DNA of 64,000 nucleotides. Source: Gigaspora rosea. Its lineage: Eukaryota > Glomeromycota > Glomeromycetes > Diversisporales > Gigasporaceae. The notes under the pieces are model-generated. The model was not told where the DNA came from. It did not search any database and saw only the letters and a list, made by a program, of their open reading frames with translations. Made by a program: the position numbers and the translations under genes. The first letter of the stretch is position 1, and the number at the start of each line of letters is the position of its first letter. Location of the stretch: positions 335,515-399,514 of the forward strand of contig QKWP01000068.1 in the NCBI GenBank assembly GCA_003550325.1, written 5' to 3'. Shown in pieces: positions 22,732 to 33,592 of this stretch.

Positions 22732-23926
22732 CTAGTGTTAGGTGCCAGGCATTGCCGCGGGCTAGTGATATTAATTTTTTATTTGGGTTCATAATGAACC
22801 CGATCTTGATTCAAATGAACCCGGTCATGGTTTATGGGAACCTGATTTTGGTTCAAATGAACCCGATCTTGGTTCAAAGGAACACGATCTTGGTTCAAAT
22901 GCCCGAACTTGGTTCAAATGAACCCGATCTTGGTTCAAATGAACCCGATATTGGTCCAAATGACCCGATCTTGGTTCAAATGAACCAATCATTGTTCATT
23001 TGGTTCACATGAACCCGATCTTGGTTCTTGAACCCGATTTTGGTTCATTTGAACCCGGTCTTGGTTCACTTGAACCCGATCTTAGGTCATGAACCCGATC
23101 TTAGGTCATTAACCCGATCTCGGTTCATTTGAACCTGGTTTTGGTTTATTTGAACTGGATTTTGGTTTATTTGAACCCGATCCTGGTTCCTGAACTTATT
23201 TGAACCCGATTTTGGTTCAATGAACCCGATCCAAACCCGGTCCGGCGGAGTTTGAATTTTTGCATAACCTGACCATTTTCATAAGAACACAAAAGCTGAC
23301 CTCTATTTTTGGTCGGAGTTTAAAAAAAATTCAAAGGGCAGTGACCTGGATAAAAATTTTTTCAAGGTGCGGGTGTAGTGATACAGGTCGACCTCAGACC
23401 AACGGCCGGGTCGATGGGCGGGTCGACCCTCAGCCCGCACCTTTGTGAGCTGGGCCAGTTGGTAAGAGAAATGTTAGAATCGATTATTTTCTAAAGTATA
23501 TTTCAGGCCAAGAATTAAATAAAATCGGCTAGCCATTTATTATAATGCAAGAGAATTGGCTTATTTAGGTGATAAACTGCAAATAGCGAATATAATCTAA
23601 TTATAAGAATGTTCAGAGACATAGACAATCAATCAACGTGAAATACTAACATGGTGTAATTTTTCTCAATGACAAAAAGAATAAAAATTAATTCATTTAA
23701 TATCACTAGAATACAATAAAAACCTACCTGATGGCTTTTACACGTTTAATATAGATAAATGTTGACTGATACTGATCAGAAAAAATTACACTAGCAAAAG
23801 GTCGGCCCGGTCGACCAGGCCGAGTTTTTTTTGGATCGGCCTTGGCCCGCGATTTTTTCATCGACCTGTATCACTATGCAGGTGGGTGGGGGAGGTGGAG
23901 GGAAGAATTTTAAAGATTTTTTTAAA
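22732..23926 (-). mobile_element. Helitron unit 2, interrupted
   Basis: It has the 3' hairpin terminus and a 21-bp array to about 23245. It is then split in the G-rich tract by the hAT MITE at 23376-23876. Its 5' end is missing: at 23926/23927 the sequence jumps into the start of another unit. Confidence 0.75.
23376..23876. mobile_element. hAT MITE, family B, copy 2
   Basis: A 501-bp element with TAGTGATACAGGTCGA at the left and TCGACCTGTATCACTA at the right, a perfect 16-bp inverted repeat. It is flanked by TGCGGGTG / TGCAGGTG (7 of 8). It is the reverse complement of the copy at 15526-16028 with moderate divergence. It shows that Helitron unit 2 predates this insertion. Confidence 0.9.
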
Positions 23927-24623
23927 GTATAAAATAAACATGATCTAGGTTTAAATGAAACCAATCTTGGGTCAAAAAAACCCGATCTTGGTTCAAATGA
24001 ACCCGATCTTGGTTCAAAGGAAACCGGTCATGGTTCAAATGAACCCGATCTTGGTTCACTTGAACCCAATTTTGGTTTATTTGAACCCGATCTTGGTTTA
24101 TTTGAACCTGATCATGGTTCATTAACCCGATCATGGTTCATTTGAACCGGATCTCGGTTCATTTGAACCCGGTTTTGATTCATTTGAACCCGATCTTGGT
24201 TTAAATAACCCGATCTTGGTTCCTGAACCCGATTTTGGTTCATTTGAACCCGATTTTGGTTAAAGAACCCAATCCAAACCCGGTCTGGCGGAGTTTGAAA
24301 TTTTGTATAACCCACCCATTATTATGAGAACACAAAATACGACCTCTATTTTTGGTCGGAGCTTGAAAAAATTCCAGGGTCAGTGACCCAGGTAAGAATT
24401 TTTCAAGGGCGGGTGGGTGGGGGAGGTGGAGGGAAGTATTTAAAAGAATTTTTTCAAGGGTAGGTAGGTGGGGGAGGTGGAGGGTAAGATTTTTGAAGAA
24501 TTTTTTCACGTGAGGACCTCTTAAAAATTCAAGGGTCCTCACTATCACTACTAATAAACTCATATATAAACAAAAGTGCAGCAAAAAAAAATAGTGACGC
24601 AGACTCGCGCTTTAGTAGATTGA
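23927..24623 (-). mobile_element. Helitron unit 3, lacking its 3' terminus
   Basis: A 21-bp array (23940-24270), conserved GTTTGAAATTTTGTATAACC block, two G-rich tracts and a 5' TC end at 24623. The CTAG-hairpin end that should precede the array is absent. The sequence is identical to 25338-26034. Confidence 0.75.
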
Positions 24624-25280
24624 CTAGTGTTAGGGGCCCGGGCATTGCCGCGGGCTAGTGGTATTAATGTTTTTATTTTGGTTCAAATGAACCCGATCTT
24701 GGTTCAATTGAACCCGATCTTAGTTCACTTGAACTCGATCTTGGTTCAATTGAACCCGAACTTGGTTCATTTGAACCCGATCTTTGTTCATTTGAACCCG
24801 ATCTTGGTTCACTTGAACCCAATCTTGGTTCTTAAAACCGATCTTAGTTCATTTGAACCCAGTTTCGGTTCATCTTAGTTCATTAACCCGATTTTGGTTC
24901 ATGTGAACCTGAATTTGGTTCATTTGAACCCGATTTTGGTTCATTTGAACCCGATCCTGGTTCCCGAACCCGATTTGAACCCGATTTTGGTTCAATAAAC
25001 CCAATCCGAACCGGTCCGTCAGAGTTTGAATTTTTGTGTAACCCACCCATTTTCATGGGAACACAAAAGCCGACCTCTATTTTTGGTCGGAGTTTGAAAA
25101 AATTCAAGGGTCAGTGANGGGAGAGGTAGTGGGTAAGAATTTTTAGAATTTTTTCACATTATTTTATAGTAATATTTTGGGGTGGTAAGAATAGACCTTT
25201 AAAAATTCAAGGGTCCTAAATATTATACCCAACGAAGCACCCCGGAAATAGTGATGCAAACTCGCGTTTTAGTAGATTGG
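24624..25280 (-). mobile_element. Helitron unit 4, with undetermined base
   Basis: It has the 3' CTAG-hairpin terminus, a 21-bp array to about 25010, the conserved block, then an N at 25118. After that comes a shortened G tract and the 5' end at 25280, which reads CC instead of TC. 24624-25117 is identical to 26035-26528. Confidence 0.75.
25118..25118. other. Undetermined base (N)
   Basis: The only N seen in the window. It lies exactly at the right end of the 1191-bp identical duplication (23927-25117 versus 25338-26528), which points to an assembly join rather than a simple base-call ambiguity. Confidence 0.95.
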
Positions 25281-26034
25281 CTAGTGTTAGGGGTCCGGGC
25301 GTTGCTGCGGGCTAGCGGTTTTAATTTTTTTTATTTTGTATAAAATAAACATGATCTAGGTTTAAATGAAACCAATCTTGGGTCAAAAAAACCCGATCTT
25401 GGTTCAAATGAACCCGATCTTGGTTCAAAGGAAACCGGTCATGGTTCAAATGAACCCGATCTTGGTTCACTTGAACCCAATTTTGGTTTATTTGAACCCG
25501 ATCTTGGTTTATTTGAACCTGATCATGGTTCATTAACCCGATCATGGTTCATTTGAACCGGATCTCGGTTCATTTGAACCCGGTTTTGATTCATTTGAAC
25601 CCGATCTTGGTTTAAATAACCCGATCTTGGTTCCTGAACCCGATTTTGGTTCATTTGAACCCGATTTTGGTTAAAGAACCCAATCCAAACCCGGTCTGGC
25701 GGAGTTTGAAATTTTGTATAACCCACCCATTATTATGAGAACACAAAATACGACCTCTATTTTTGGTCGGAGCTTGAAAAAATTCCAGGGTCAGTGACCC
25801 AGGTAAGAATTTTTCAAGGGCGGGTGGGTGGGGGAGGTGGAGGGAAGTATTTAAAAGAATTTTTTCAAGGGTAGGTAGGTGGGGGAGGTGGAGGGTAAGA
25901 TTTTTGAAGAATTTTTTCACGTGAGGACCTCTTAAAAATTCAAGGGTCCTCACTATCACTACTAATAAACTCATATATAAACAAAAGTGCAGCAAAAAAA
26001 AATAGTGACGCAGACTCGCGCTTTAGTAGATTGA
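25281..26034 (-). mobile_element. Helitron unit 5
   Basis: A complete unit: 3' CTAG and hairpin (GTCCGGGCGTTGCTGCGGGC on the plus strand), 21-bp array, conserved block, G-rich tracts and 5' TC end at 26034. From 25338 on it is identical to unit 3. Confidence 0.78.
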
Positions 26035-26794
26035 CTAGTGTTAGGGGCCCGGGCATTGCCGCGGGCTAGTGGTATTAATGTTTTTATTTTGGTTCAAATG
26101 AACCCGATCTTGGTTCAATTGAACCCGATCTTAGTTCACTTGAACTCGATCTTGGTTCAATTGAACCCGAACTTGGTTCATTTGAACCCGATCTTTGTTC
26201 ATTTGAACCCGATCTTGGTTCACTTGAACCCAATCTTGGTTCTTAAAACCGATCTTAGTTCATTTGAACCCAGTTTCGGTTCATCTTAGTTCATTAACCC
26301 GATTTTGGTTCATGTGAACCTGAATTTGGTTCATTTGAACCCGATTTTGGTTCATTTGAACCCGATCCTGGTTCCCGAACCCGATTTGAACCCGATTTTG
26401 GTTCAATAAACCCAATCCGAACCGGTCCGTCAGAGTTTGAATTTTTGTGTAACCCACCCATTTTCATGGGAACACAAAAGCCGACCTCTATTTTTGGTCG
26501 GAGTTTGAAAAAATTCAAGGGTCAGTGACCTGAGTAAGAATTTTTTTTAAGGGGTGGATGGGTGGAGGAGGTGGTAGGTACGAATTTTTTAGAATTTTTC
26601 ATATAAATATAGTAATATTTTGGGTGGTAAGAATAGGACCTTTTTCCATTAAATTTAATAAAGATAAGAGCAAGGTCTCACCATTAATATTAAAAAAAAA
26701 GAATAGGACCTTTAAAAATTCATGGGTCCTTAATATTATACCCAACTGAAGCACCCAAAAATAGTGACAGACAATCGTGCTTTAGTAGTATAGA
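26035..26794 (-). mobile_element. Helitron unit 6
   Basis: A complete unit with 3' terminus, 21-bp array to about 26420, one G tract, and a 5' TC end (TCTATACTACTAAAGC on the minus strand) at 26794. Positions 26645-26700 carry a short extra segment relative to the other units. Confidence 0.78.
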
Positions 26795-27672
26795 CTAGTG
26801 TTAGGGCCCGGGTGTTGCTCTGGGTTGAGGTTTTTAATTGTTATTTATTTTAGTTTTTAATTGTATTTTATTTTAGATATTTAATTATCAGACTAAAAAT
26901 ATATATATATAATAATAATAAATGATTTTAACCCTAATCATTAGGTTTCAAGATTATTATTAGCTATTATAATTGTTAGATTAAAGTTATATATCAATAC
27001 CCCTCCCAAAGCTCAACATAATGAAAACTAACTCTAACTATTAGGTCTTAAGATTATTATTAGGCCTCATGATTGTTAGTTTAAAGTTATATATATCAAT
27101 ACCCCTTCCAAAGCTCGACATAATGAAACTGACCCTAACCCTAACCTATAGGTCTTATGATTATTTTAGGCCTCATGATTATTAGATTAAAGTTTATATT
27201 ATTTTTATTATATAAAGATAAATTAAATTAAATAATAATACTTTTAAAATTATTTACAACTATTTACAAACTAATTAAATAATATAACAATACTTTTAAA
27301 CTATATACAAATTAAATAAATAATAATAAAACTTTTAGAAATTATATACAAATAAATTAATAATATAATACTTTAAAAACTATATACAAATTAAATTAAT
27401 AATAAAAATACTTTTAAACTATATACAAATTAAATTAATTAAATAAAAATACTTTTAAACTATATACAAAATTTGAAAATATATATTAATACAAAAATTA
27501 GACAAAAATTATACAAAATATATACAAATCTATAATCTATAAAATATATACAAAATTATTAATCAAAAACTTCTCTATATACAACATTACTAGTATATAC
27601 ACCCTCTTTTTCCTCTATATGCCCATCCTTAACCAAGACTTTAATATTATATTTTAACTGAACTCTTGACAA

Positions 27673-29661
27673 CATCAGCAAAAATATATATGCGTAAACT
27701 TGCACAAGTTTTTACGGTATGTAAGAAAATCGTAAACTTACATAAAATTTACGTAAGTCTTACGATGTGTAAGAAAATCATAAATTTATGTAAAAATTTT
27801 ATGTAAATGTACGATTTTCTTATGCACTGTAAAACTTGCATAGTATTACGCTAAACTTTTTATATAAGTTTATAATTTTCTTATATATTGTAAAAACTTG
27901 TGAAAGTTTACACTAAATTTTTATAATTTTTTTATGAACTGTAAGAAATCATAAATTTATGCTAAATCTCTTACATAAAAATTCGAACCTTTTCAAAATA
28001 TTTTAGAACTAGAAAACAAGCTGGATCAATAAATCTGTAACCTGGATCGCACATTGGACTAATTTTTCGAAATAGTTCGAAATAGTTCAATGAAGTTCAA
28101 ATTCTGTACTACAAGATCAGATTAGATCTTATGTTTATAATTATTTCTTCTATTTTGTTTTTTTTCATTTTTTGTTTTTCATTATTTGTTTTTGTTCTTT
28201 TTTTTTGTTTTCGTTTGTTTTTTTTTGTTTTCGTTTGTTTTTTTTTATTTTTTTTTATTTATTTTTTTTAATTTTTTATTTTATTTTTATTTTGCACTTT
28301 ACAAGAAAAACAACCAACTTTTCGAAATCTTGCGCATGCCAACTATGACTTTTGACACTTTTAAGAACGCACTACTAGCAATTTCTAAATTTAAAGAATA
28401 CTTTTTTAGAGAAATGCCGCAAGTTTTTGCAAGCATTTGCAAGTTTTTGCAAGTTTTTGCAAGGTTTCGCTTTATTTATTTTTTTGTTTCATAGTTTTTG
28501 TTTTTGTTTTTATGGTTTATTTAAAATTTTTTTATTAATTTATTTTATTTCGACACTTTGCGAGAAAAACAACCAACTTTCAAAACATTGCGCATATCAA
28601 CTATGACTTTTAACACTTTCAAGAACACATACTAGCAATTTCTAAATCTTCAAGAATGCTTCTTTAGAGAAATAGTTGCAAGTTTTCGCAAGTTTTCGCA
28701 AGTTTTTGCAAGTTCTTGCAAGGTTTCGTTTCATTTATTTTTTATTTCGTGCTTTTGTTTTTGTTTTTTTGGTTTATTTTTAAAATTTTTTTATTAATTT
28801 ATTTTATTTTGGCACTTTGTGAAAAAAACAACAACTTTTTGAAACCTTGCGCATGCCAACTACAATTTCTAACACTTTTAAAAACACACCCCAGCAATTT
28901 TTAAATTTTTAGGAACGCTTTCTTTAGAGAAATGTGCACAAGTTTTCACAAGTTTTTGCTAGTTTTTGCAAGTTCTTGCAAGGTTTCGCTTTATTTTTTT
29001 TTGTTTTGTGTTTTTTGTTTTTGTTTTTTTGGGTTATTTTTAAATTTTTTTATTAATTTATTTTATTTCGGCACTTTGCGAGAAAAACAACAACTTTTCA
29101 AAACCTTGCGCATGCCAACTACAACTTCTGACACTTTCAAAAAAGATAGAAAACAAAGAAGCGCAGATAATAGCTAACTGTGGAGTGAGCGAAAATAAAT
29201 GTGTAGGCCTAGTTTTTTGTATATAGTAATAAATAAAAAAATAAAAATTTTATAATAAATTGCGAAACTGTGCGAAATATTGCAAAGCTCTGTAAAAAAG
29301 CATGATTATATAAATATTATATCATTTATTTATTTTTTAAAAAATTTTGAAAATTTGTGAAAATTTGCAAAATGTTGCGAAACAATGCGAAAACATCACA
29401 AAATATGCAAAAATATTACTCCTGCGATTTTGCAACCCCCAAAGGGTCAATTTTTTTATTTCGCATTGTATCATAAGATTTTTGAAATATTATTGCAATA
29501 ACTTACATAAGATTACATATATATAATTCACTGATGTACTATAGCGCAAACTTACGTAATTATTACGGCTACATAATACTCTGAACTAATTATAAGATTT
29601 TTGCATGTTTACACTCACGTAAAAACTTGCGGAGGTTTACGCATATTTTTTTTTGCTGATG
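27673..29661. mobile_element. 2-kb TIR transposon inside the helicase
   Basis: The ends are complementary: CATCAGCAAAAATATATATG at the left and GCATATTTTTTTTTGCTGATG-type at the right, continuing as GCGTAAAC(T/C)T-GCAAGTTTTTACG. Restoring the helicase reading frame requires removing exactly this segment plus one copy of AA (27671-27672 or 29662-29663), so the duplication is 2 bp. Subterminal regions carry many ACGTAAGTTTTTACG-like palindromes. The interior has 258-bp tandem repeats and no transposase ORF. The superfamily is unclear: a 2-bp duplication with CATCAGC ends fits none of the common families well. Confidence 0.8.
28200..29180. repeat. ~258-bp tandem repeat, about 3.5 copies
   Basis: The landmark GAGAAAAACAACCAACTTT-like recurs near 28300, 28560, 28820 and 29080, and CTTGCGCATGCCAACTA recurs just after each. 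Units also contain CAAGTTTTTGCAAG runs and T-rich tracts. The plus-strand ORFs here (FFFFVFVCFF) are poly-pyrimidine artefacts. Confidence 0.85.
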
Positions 29662-30300
29662 AAAGCTACATATAATTGCCCATGGGAGAAGACAGGTTTG
29701 GGCAAATATAATCCCATAATAGGAATTGTTTGACCTTGAGCTTTGTTAATTGTCATTGCAAAAGATAATCTAATTGGGAATTGTCTCCTTACAAATTGGA
29801 ATGGAGGATCAGAATCTGCTGATGTTAATCTTAGTTGAGGTATAAAAACTATTTTTTTTTTGTTAACTCCTGTTATAATTTTAGCATCTAAACCAAATTT
29901 ATAACAATTTTTAATTATTAATCTTGTACTATTACATAATTCTTCAGATGGATCAAGATTATATAAAAGAATAACAGATATATCTTTTTCAGTATTAAAT
30001 AATAGGGTGGCATTCCACTGGTGTTAAAGTATTTAAAAATTCAGTGGTATAAAGACTTTGATTAACATGATCTTTATATTCAACAGAATCAGCAAAAAAA
30101 TATTCAAATTTTTTAGTATTAGGAATTGTTTTAAGTATTTGTTGATTAATGTTCTCAACATCTACATTTTTTGTTATAAGAATTGCTCTATCTTTAATAG
30201 TATTATTATTTAGTTGTAAATTTATAATTAATAAATAATACAAAGTATTTATTAAATAATACAAAGTATTTATTAAATAATACAAAGTATTTATTAAATA

Positions 30301-30719
30301 ATAATAGAAACTTTTACTTTATAATTATAAATTTTATCTGTTTTATCTGTTTTTTAAATTTATATTTAAAAAATCATTATTTTTATAATATTTTAATTAA
30401 ATTTTTATTAACTTACTGTTTACTGTTTTAAATTTGTTTAATATATTGATTAAAAATCTGTTAAAATAATAATTTGTTTGCAAAAAAAAAATAAATTTAA
30501 TAAAAATTGGTTTTTTTTTTAAAAAAATAAAAAATTAAAAAATTTGTTAACAAAAGACAAATTTGCATTAAGGCAAAATCAGGCTATTACATGAATTTGA
30601 TGTGTTATACTAATTTTAGAGGTTATGCAGATTTACTATGTTATGCTAATTTTGATACATTATACAAACCTCTATTGTTTTCTATTTTAATTTAATTTAT
30701 TTTTTTAAAAAAATTATAA
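30301..30719. other. Very AT-rich spacer in the Helitron cluster
   Basis: Lies between the helicase remnant and unit 8. It begins just right of a short tandem repeat of ATACAAAGTATTTATTAAAT at about 30235-30300. No gene is visible; the sequence is over 80 per cent AT. Confidence 0.4.
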
Positions 30720-31233
30720 AACATTATACAGGTCTGTACTATAAGTTCAGGTTACCGATCTTATTAGTGGCTGTGTTTTGTTTGCTCCAATTCATATAAC
30801 TTTTGTATAACTTGTGGTTCAATTGCACCTGATCTTGCTTTAAATGAACCTGACTTGGTTCAATTGAACCCAATCTTGGTTCTTGAACCTGATCTTGAGT
30901 TATTTGAACCTGATCTTGGTTCAAATAAACGCGATCCGAACCCAGTTTGGCAGAGTTTGAATTTTTTTGTAACTAACCATTTTTGTGGAAACAGAAAATT
31001 TAACCTTTATTTTTGGTCAAAGTTTTAAAAAATTTCAGGGTCAGTGACCCAAGTACGAATTTTTTCAAGAGTAGATGGAGAAAAGAATTATGAAGATTTT
31101 TTTCATGGGAATTTTGGGTAATATTTTGGGGTAGTAAGTATAGAACCTTTAAAAATTCAAGGGCTCTTACTATTAAACCCAAACGCACAATCCTGTAAAT
31201 AGTGACAGAGAACTGCACCTTAGAAGGGGTAGA
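30720..31233 (-). mobile_element. Helitron unit 8, 3'-truncated
   Basis: It has a short divergent 21-bp array (30810-30935), the conserved GTTTGAATTTTTTTGTAACT block, and 5' end TCTACCCCTTCTAAGGTGCA on the minus strand at 31233. The 3' hairpin end is absent. Confidence 0.7.
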
Positions 31234-32032
31234 CTTGTGTAAGCTTCTGGGCATTGCTCCAGGTAAGCTTTCTAACTTTTTTTTATATGGATATTAATAA
31301 ACATGATCTTTGTTCAAATGAACTGGTCTTGGTTCAAATAAGCCTGTTCTTGGTTCAAATGAACCCAATCTTGGTTCAGATGAACCTGATCTTGGTTCAA
31401 ATGAACCTGATCTTGGTTCAAATGAACCCGGTTATGGTTCAAATGAGCCCAATTTTGGTTCAATTGAACCGATCTTGGTTCATTTGAACTCGATCTTGGT
31501 TCAAATAAACCTGATCTTGGTTTAAATGAACTCGATCTTGGTTCTTGAACCCTATCTTGGTTCAATTAAACCCGAACTTGGTTCAATTGAACCCGAACTT
31601 GGATTGAACCCAAATTCAGCTCAATTGAACCCGAACTTGGTTAATTGAACCTAACTTGGCTCAATTGAACCAGACTTGGTTCAATTGAACCCGTTCTTGG
31701 TTCAAAAGAACCTAATCCATACCCAGTCTGTTAGAGTTTGAATTTTTTGTGTAATTAATTATTTTTCATGGGAATATGAAATCTGATTTCTATTTTTGGT
31801 TGGAGTTTGAAAAAATTTCAGGTTCAGTGACCCAAGTATAAATTTTTCAAGGGTGGGTGGGGAGGTAGTGGTAAGAATTTTTTAGAATTTTTTTATGTGA
31901 ATTTGTGATATTTGGGGTAATGTTTTGGGATAGTAAGAATAGGACCTTTAAAAATTCAAGGGTTCTTAATATTATACCCAACTGAAGCACCTCGGAAATA
32001 GTGATGGAGAATCGCGCCTTAGAAGGGGTAGA
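31234..32032 (-). mobile_element. Helitron unit 9, outer 5' end
   Basis: The 3' end is degenerate (CTTG for CTAG). It is followed by a 21-bp array (31310-31720), the conserved block, a G-rich tract and the 5' end TCTACCCCTTCTAAGGCGCG at 32032, preceded on the minus strand by A. This marks the right edge of the array. Confidence 0.75.
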
Positions 32033-33290
32033 TATATATAATAAATGAATATGAGTATAATATTTGTAATATGTAGCTAAAAGAAAAAATCAATATAAAA
32101 AAAATTTTGTCAATTTATAAAAAAAACTTTTTAAAAAAAAATACTTAAATAAAAAAGTTTTTTTAAAAGTTAAATACAATATATTAAAAAAAACTTCATC
32201 AAATTATTATTATTTAAATAAAAAAAAATTTTAAATAAAAAATTTTTTTTGTTAAATACAATCTGATAAAAAAAATTAGATATTTTTTTTTTCTTTTTTA
32301 AACCACAAAAATTAGATATTTGAAATTTTATTAATATTACTTTTATTGTTTATTTAAATATATATATATATATATCTGAAAATTCTTGATAGTTATTAAT
32401 CATTGGTTAGTTCCATGACTTACCTAGCTTTAGCAGTTTTTTTTTCTAGTTAATTAGAAAATTCTCAAGATTTTTATCATATTTTCGTATAATAATGCAC
32501 ATGTGTGTTCCAAAATAACGCACCTCCTCCTCTAAGATTCACAAGAAATATAAGTATATTGACATGTTATTAAAGATTGGTAATATTGATCCGAAATATC
32601 ACATATGTGCATCCCAAAATAATGCACAGGTGCTTGAAATAACGCACAGATATGCGTTATTACACAAAAATACGGTAATTAAGTTTATAACTAATCTATA
32701 AAATTCATGAACCTGAATTGATACAGATTATTAGTTTTTTTCTTATTTGGTAAACAACTGTCTTTTAAAGCTTTTGGATCATGAGGATTCCTAGATACAT
32801 AGTCGTAGGACAATTTATATTAAAATTAGTTCTAAAATTTATTAGTTATTTTTTGTGCACTATGCCATATTACTTCATTATTATTTTTTTAAAAAAAATA
32901 AAAATACTATATAAATCAATTCTAGAATAGTCTTTTACTAATAGTAGATCAATTTCTATATTTGGAAGTCATTTAAAGCCATGCATCTATATAATATTTT
33001 TGTATAAATCAACCAACTAGAGTCACAAAATTTTTTTATACAAATCAGCCTGAAGAAGTCAAAATCAAAAAAATATATAGCAGTATAAACCTATCTTGGG
33101 CCATTAATAAAAAATTTCAGAAAGACAATTTTGCCTATATGGTTTGTTCTAACCTTAATCTGATCCAAATGCTAAATAAACTCTAACACTAATTTTAACT
33201 AAAATTTAAAAATTACATGGGTACATAGCTTTAGCCATCCCAATATTTGGTATATCAGACTGCACTATAAAAATCCTGTAAAAATTTCTT
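32033..33290. other. AT-rich DNA with short GC-bearing inverted motifs
   Basis: No gene. 32500-32690 contains TGTGTTCCAAAATAACGCAC and opposing TGCGTTATT motifs, which recur at 57530-57570 inside a hAT element, so a MITE fragment is likely. Homopolymer A/T runs dominate 32090-32380. Confidence 0.45.
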
Positions 33291-33592
33291 TACTATTCAG
33301 TAACTATAGTATACAATTAAAATTAAGTTAATAAAAAATTTTATTACAAACCTTTAGTTGTTATTCTAGTAACATGCAGCATGTAATTATAGAATAAGCT
33401 ATTGTAGTTTATTTTGGTAATAGCAAAAAGGCTAAATTAGCTTGTATTAAAGTTATCATAATTTTTATAATAAATTACTATAAAAAATTCTGTTACAAAT
33501 GTTACTTAACAGATAATATATTTTAAGGTTAAGTTTGTATCAAAATTATTGTGGCTTCTATTAAGAATTACTATAAAAAATTCTCATGCAAA
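33290..33592 (+). repeat. Dispersed repeat segment left of the 7.7-kb insertion
   Basis: It contains AATTACTATAAAAAATTCTG and TGTGGCTTCTATTAAGAATT. It aligns with 53770-53960, and its continuation after the insertion (41275-41682) aligns with 53962-54700. It is part of the same family of ~100-bp units seen at 51990-54070. Confidence 0.7.

Larger units (their letters stand above)
27559..30285 (-). pseudogene. Helitron PIF1-like helicase, C-terminal part
   Basis: Minus-strand translation gives DRAILITKNVDVENINQQ and LYTTEFLNTLTPVECHP in one frame (29995-30285). After a frameshift near 30000 come NLDPSEELCNSTRLIIKNC, FVRRQFPIRLSFAMTINKAQ and GQTIPIMGLYLPKPVFSHGQ, then LYVA at 29664. The frame resumes beyond the insertion as SRVQLKYNIKVLVKDGHIEE and ends VVYREVFD then TAA at 27559. 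TINKAQGQT and the split LYVA/SRV correspond to the last helicase motifs (V and VI) of superfamily-1 PIF1 helicases of Helitrons. Walker A and B and the Rep domain are not present. Frameshift, 5' truncation and insertion make it a pseudogene. Confidence 0.9.
26795..30300 (-). mobile_element. Helicase-bearing Helitron remnant (unit 7)
   Basis: The 3' terminus at 26795 (CTAG and a decayed hairpin) is followed on the plus strand by about 750 bp of AT-rich DNA. This stretch has repeats of TAAAGTTATATAT and CCCAAAGCTC(A/G)ACATAATGAAA. Next come the C-terminal end of a Helitron helicase (27559) and the rest of the helicase to about 30285. Its 3' end is the same as in the minisatellite units, so this copy represents the autonomous lineage that could have mobilised them. 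The Rep (rolling-circle nuclease) half is missing, and 27673-29661 is a later insertion. Confidence 0.75.
21807..32032 (-). mobile_element. Head-to-tail Helitron array with minisatellites
   Basis: Read on the minus strand, each unit starts TC(T/A)A(T/C)CC-like, continues TAAAGCGCGAGTCTGCGTCA, and ends with a GC hairpin (GCCCGCGGCAATGCCCGGGC), 10-12 bases, then CTAG. TC start, hairpin close to the 3' end, CTRR terminus and absence of target duplication are the Helitron signature. At five internal junctions (22731/22732, 24623/24624, 26034/26035, 26794/26795, 31233/31234, with CTTG in the last) the CTAG of one unit is followed directly by the TC of the next. A sixth (25280/25281) has CC. The outer 5' end at 32032 is preceded by A and the outer 3' end at 21807 is followed by T, as expected for A|T insertion. 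Helicase remnants in the seventh unit support the class. Confidence 0.82.

Noticed and set aside
24627..24660. GC hairpin GGCCCGGGCATTGCCGCGGGC as a transcription terminator or riboswitch
   Set aside because: It recurs at the end of every Helitron unit 10-12 bases from CTAG, so it is better explained as the transposon 3' hairpin.
22120..26518. Many ORFs of 60-114 codons with repeated NPILVQM, NQDRVQ or EPKSGSN peptides on both strands
   Set aside because: They arise from the 21-bp minisatellite, whose length is a multiple of three and so leaves several frames open. They are identical between duplicated segments and have no start or splice signals.
27125..27160. CCCTAACCCTAACC-like runs (also near 54430 and 61555) as interstitial telomere repeats
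   Set aside because: There are only two to three units each, embedded in dispersed repeats, so they are too short to support telomeric origin.
28186..29177. Plus-strand ORFs rich in phenylalanine, resembling membrane proteins
   Set aside because: They are translations of T-rich tandem repeats inside a transposon, and the phase changes from copy to copy.
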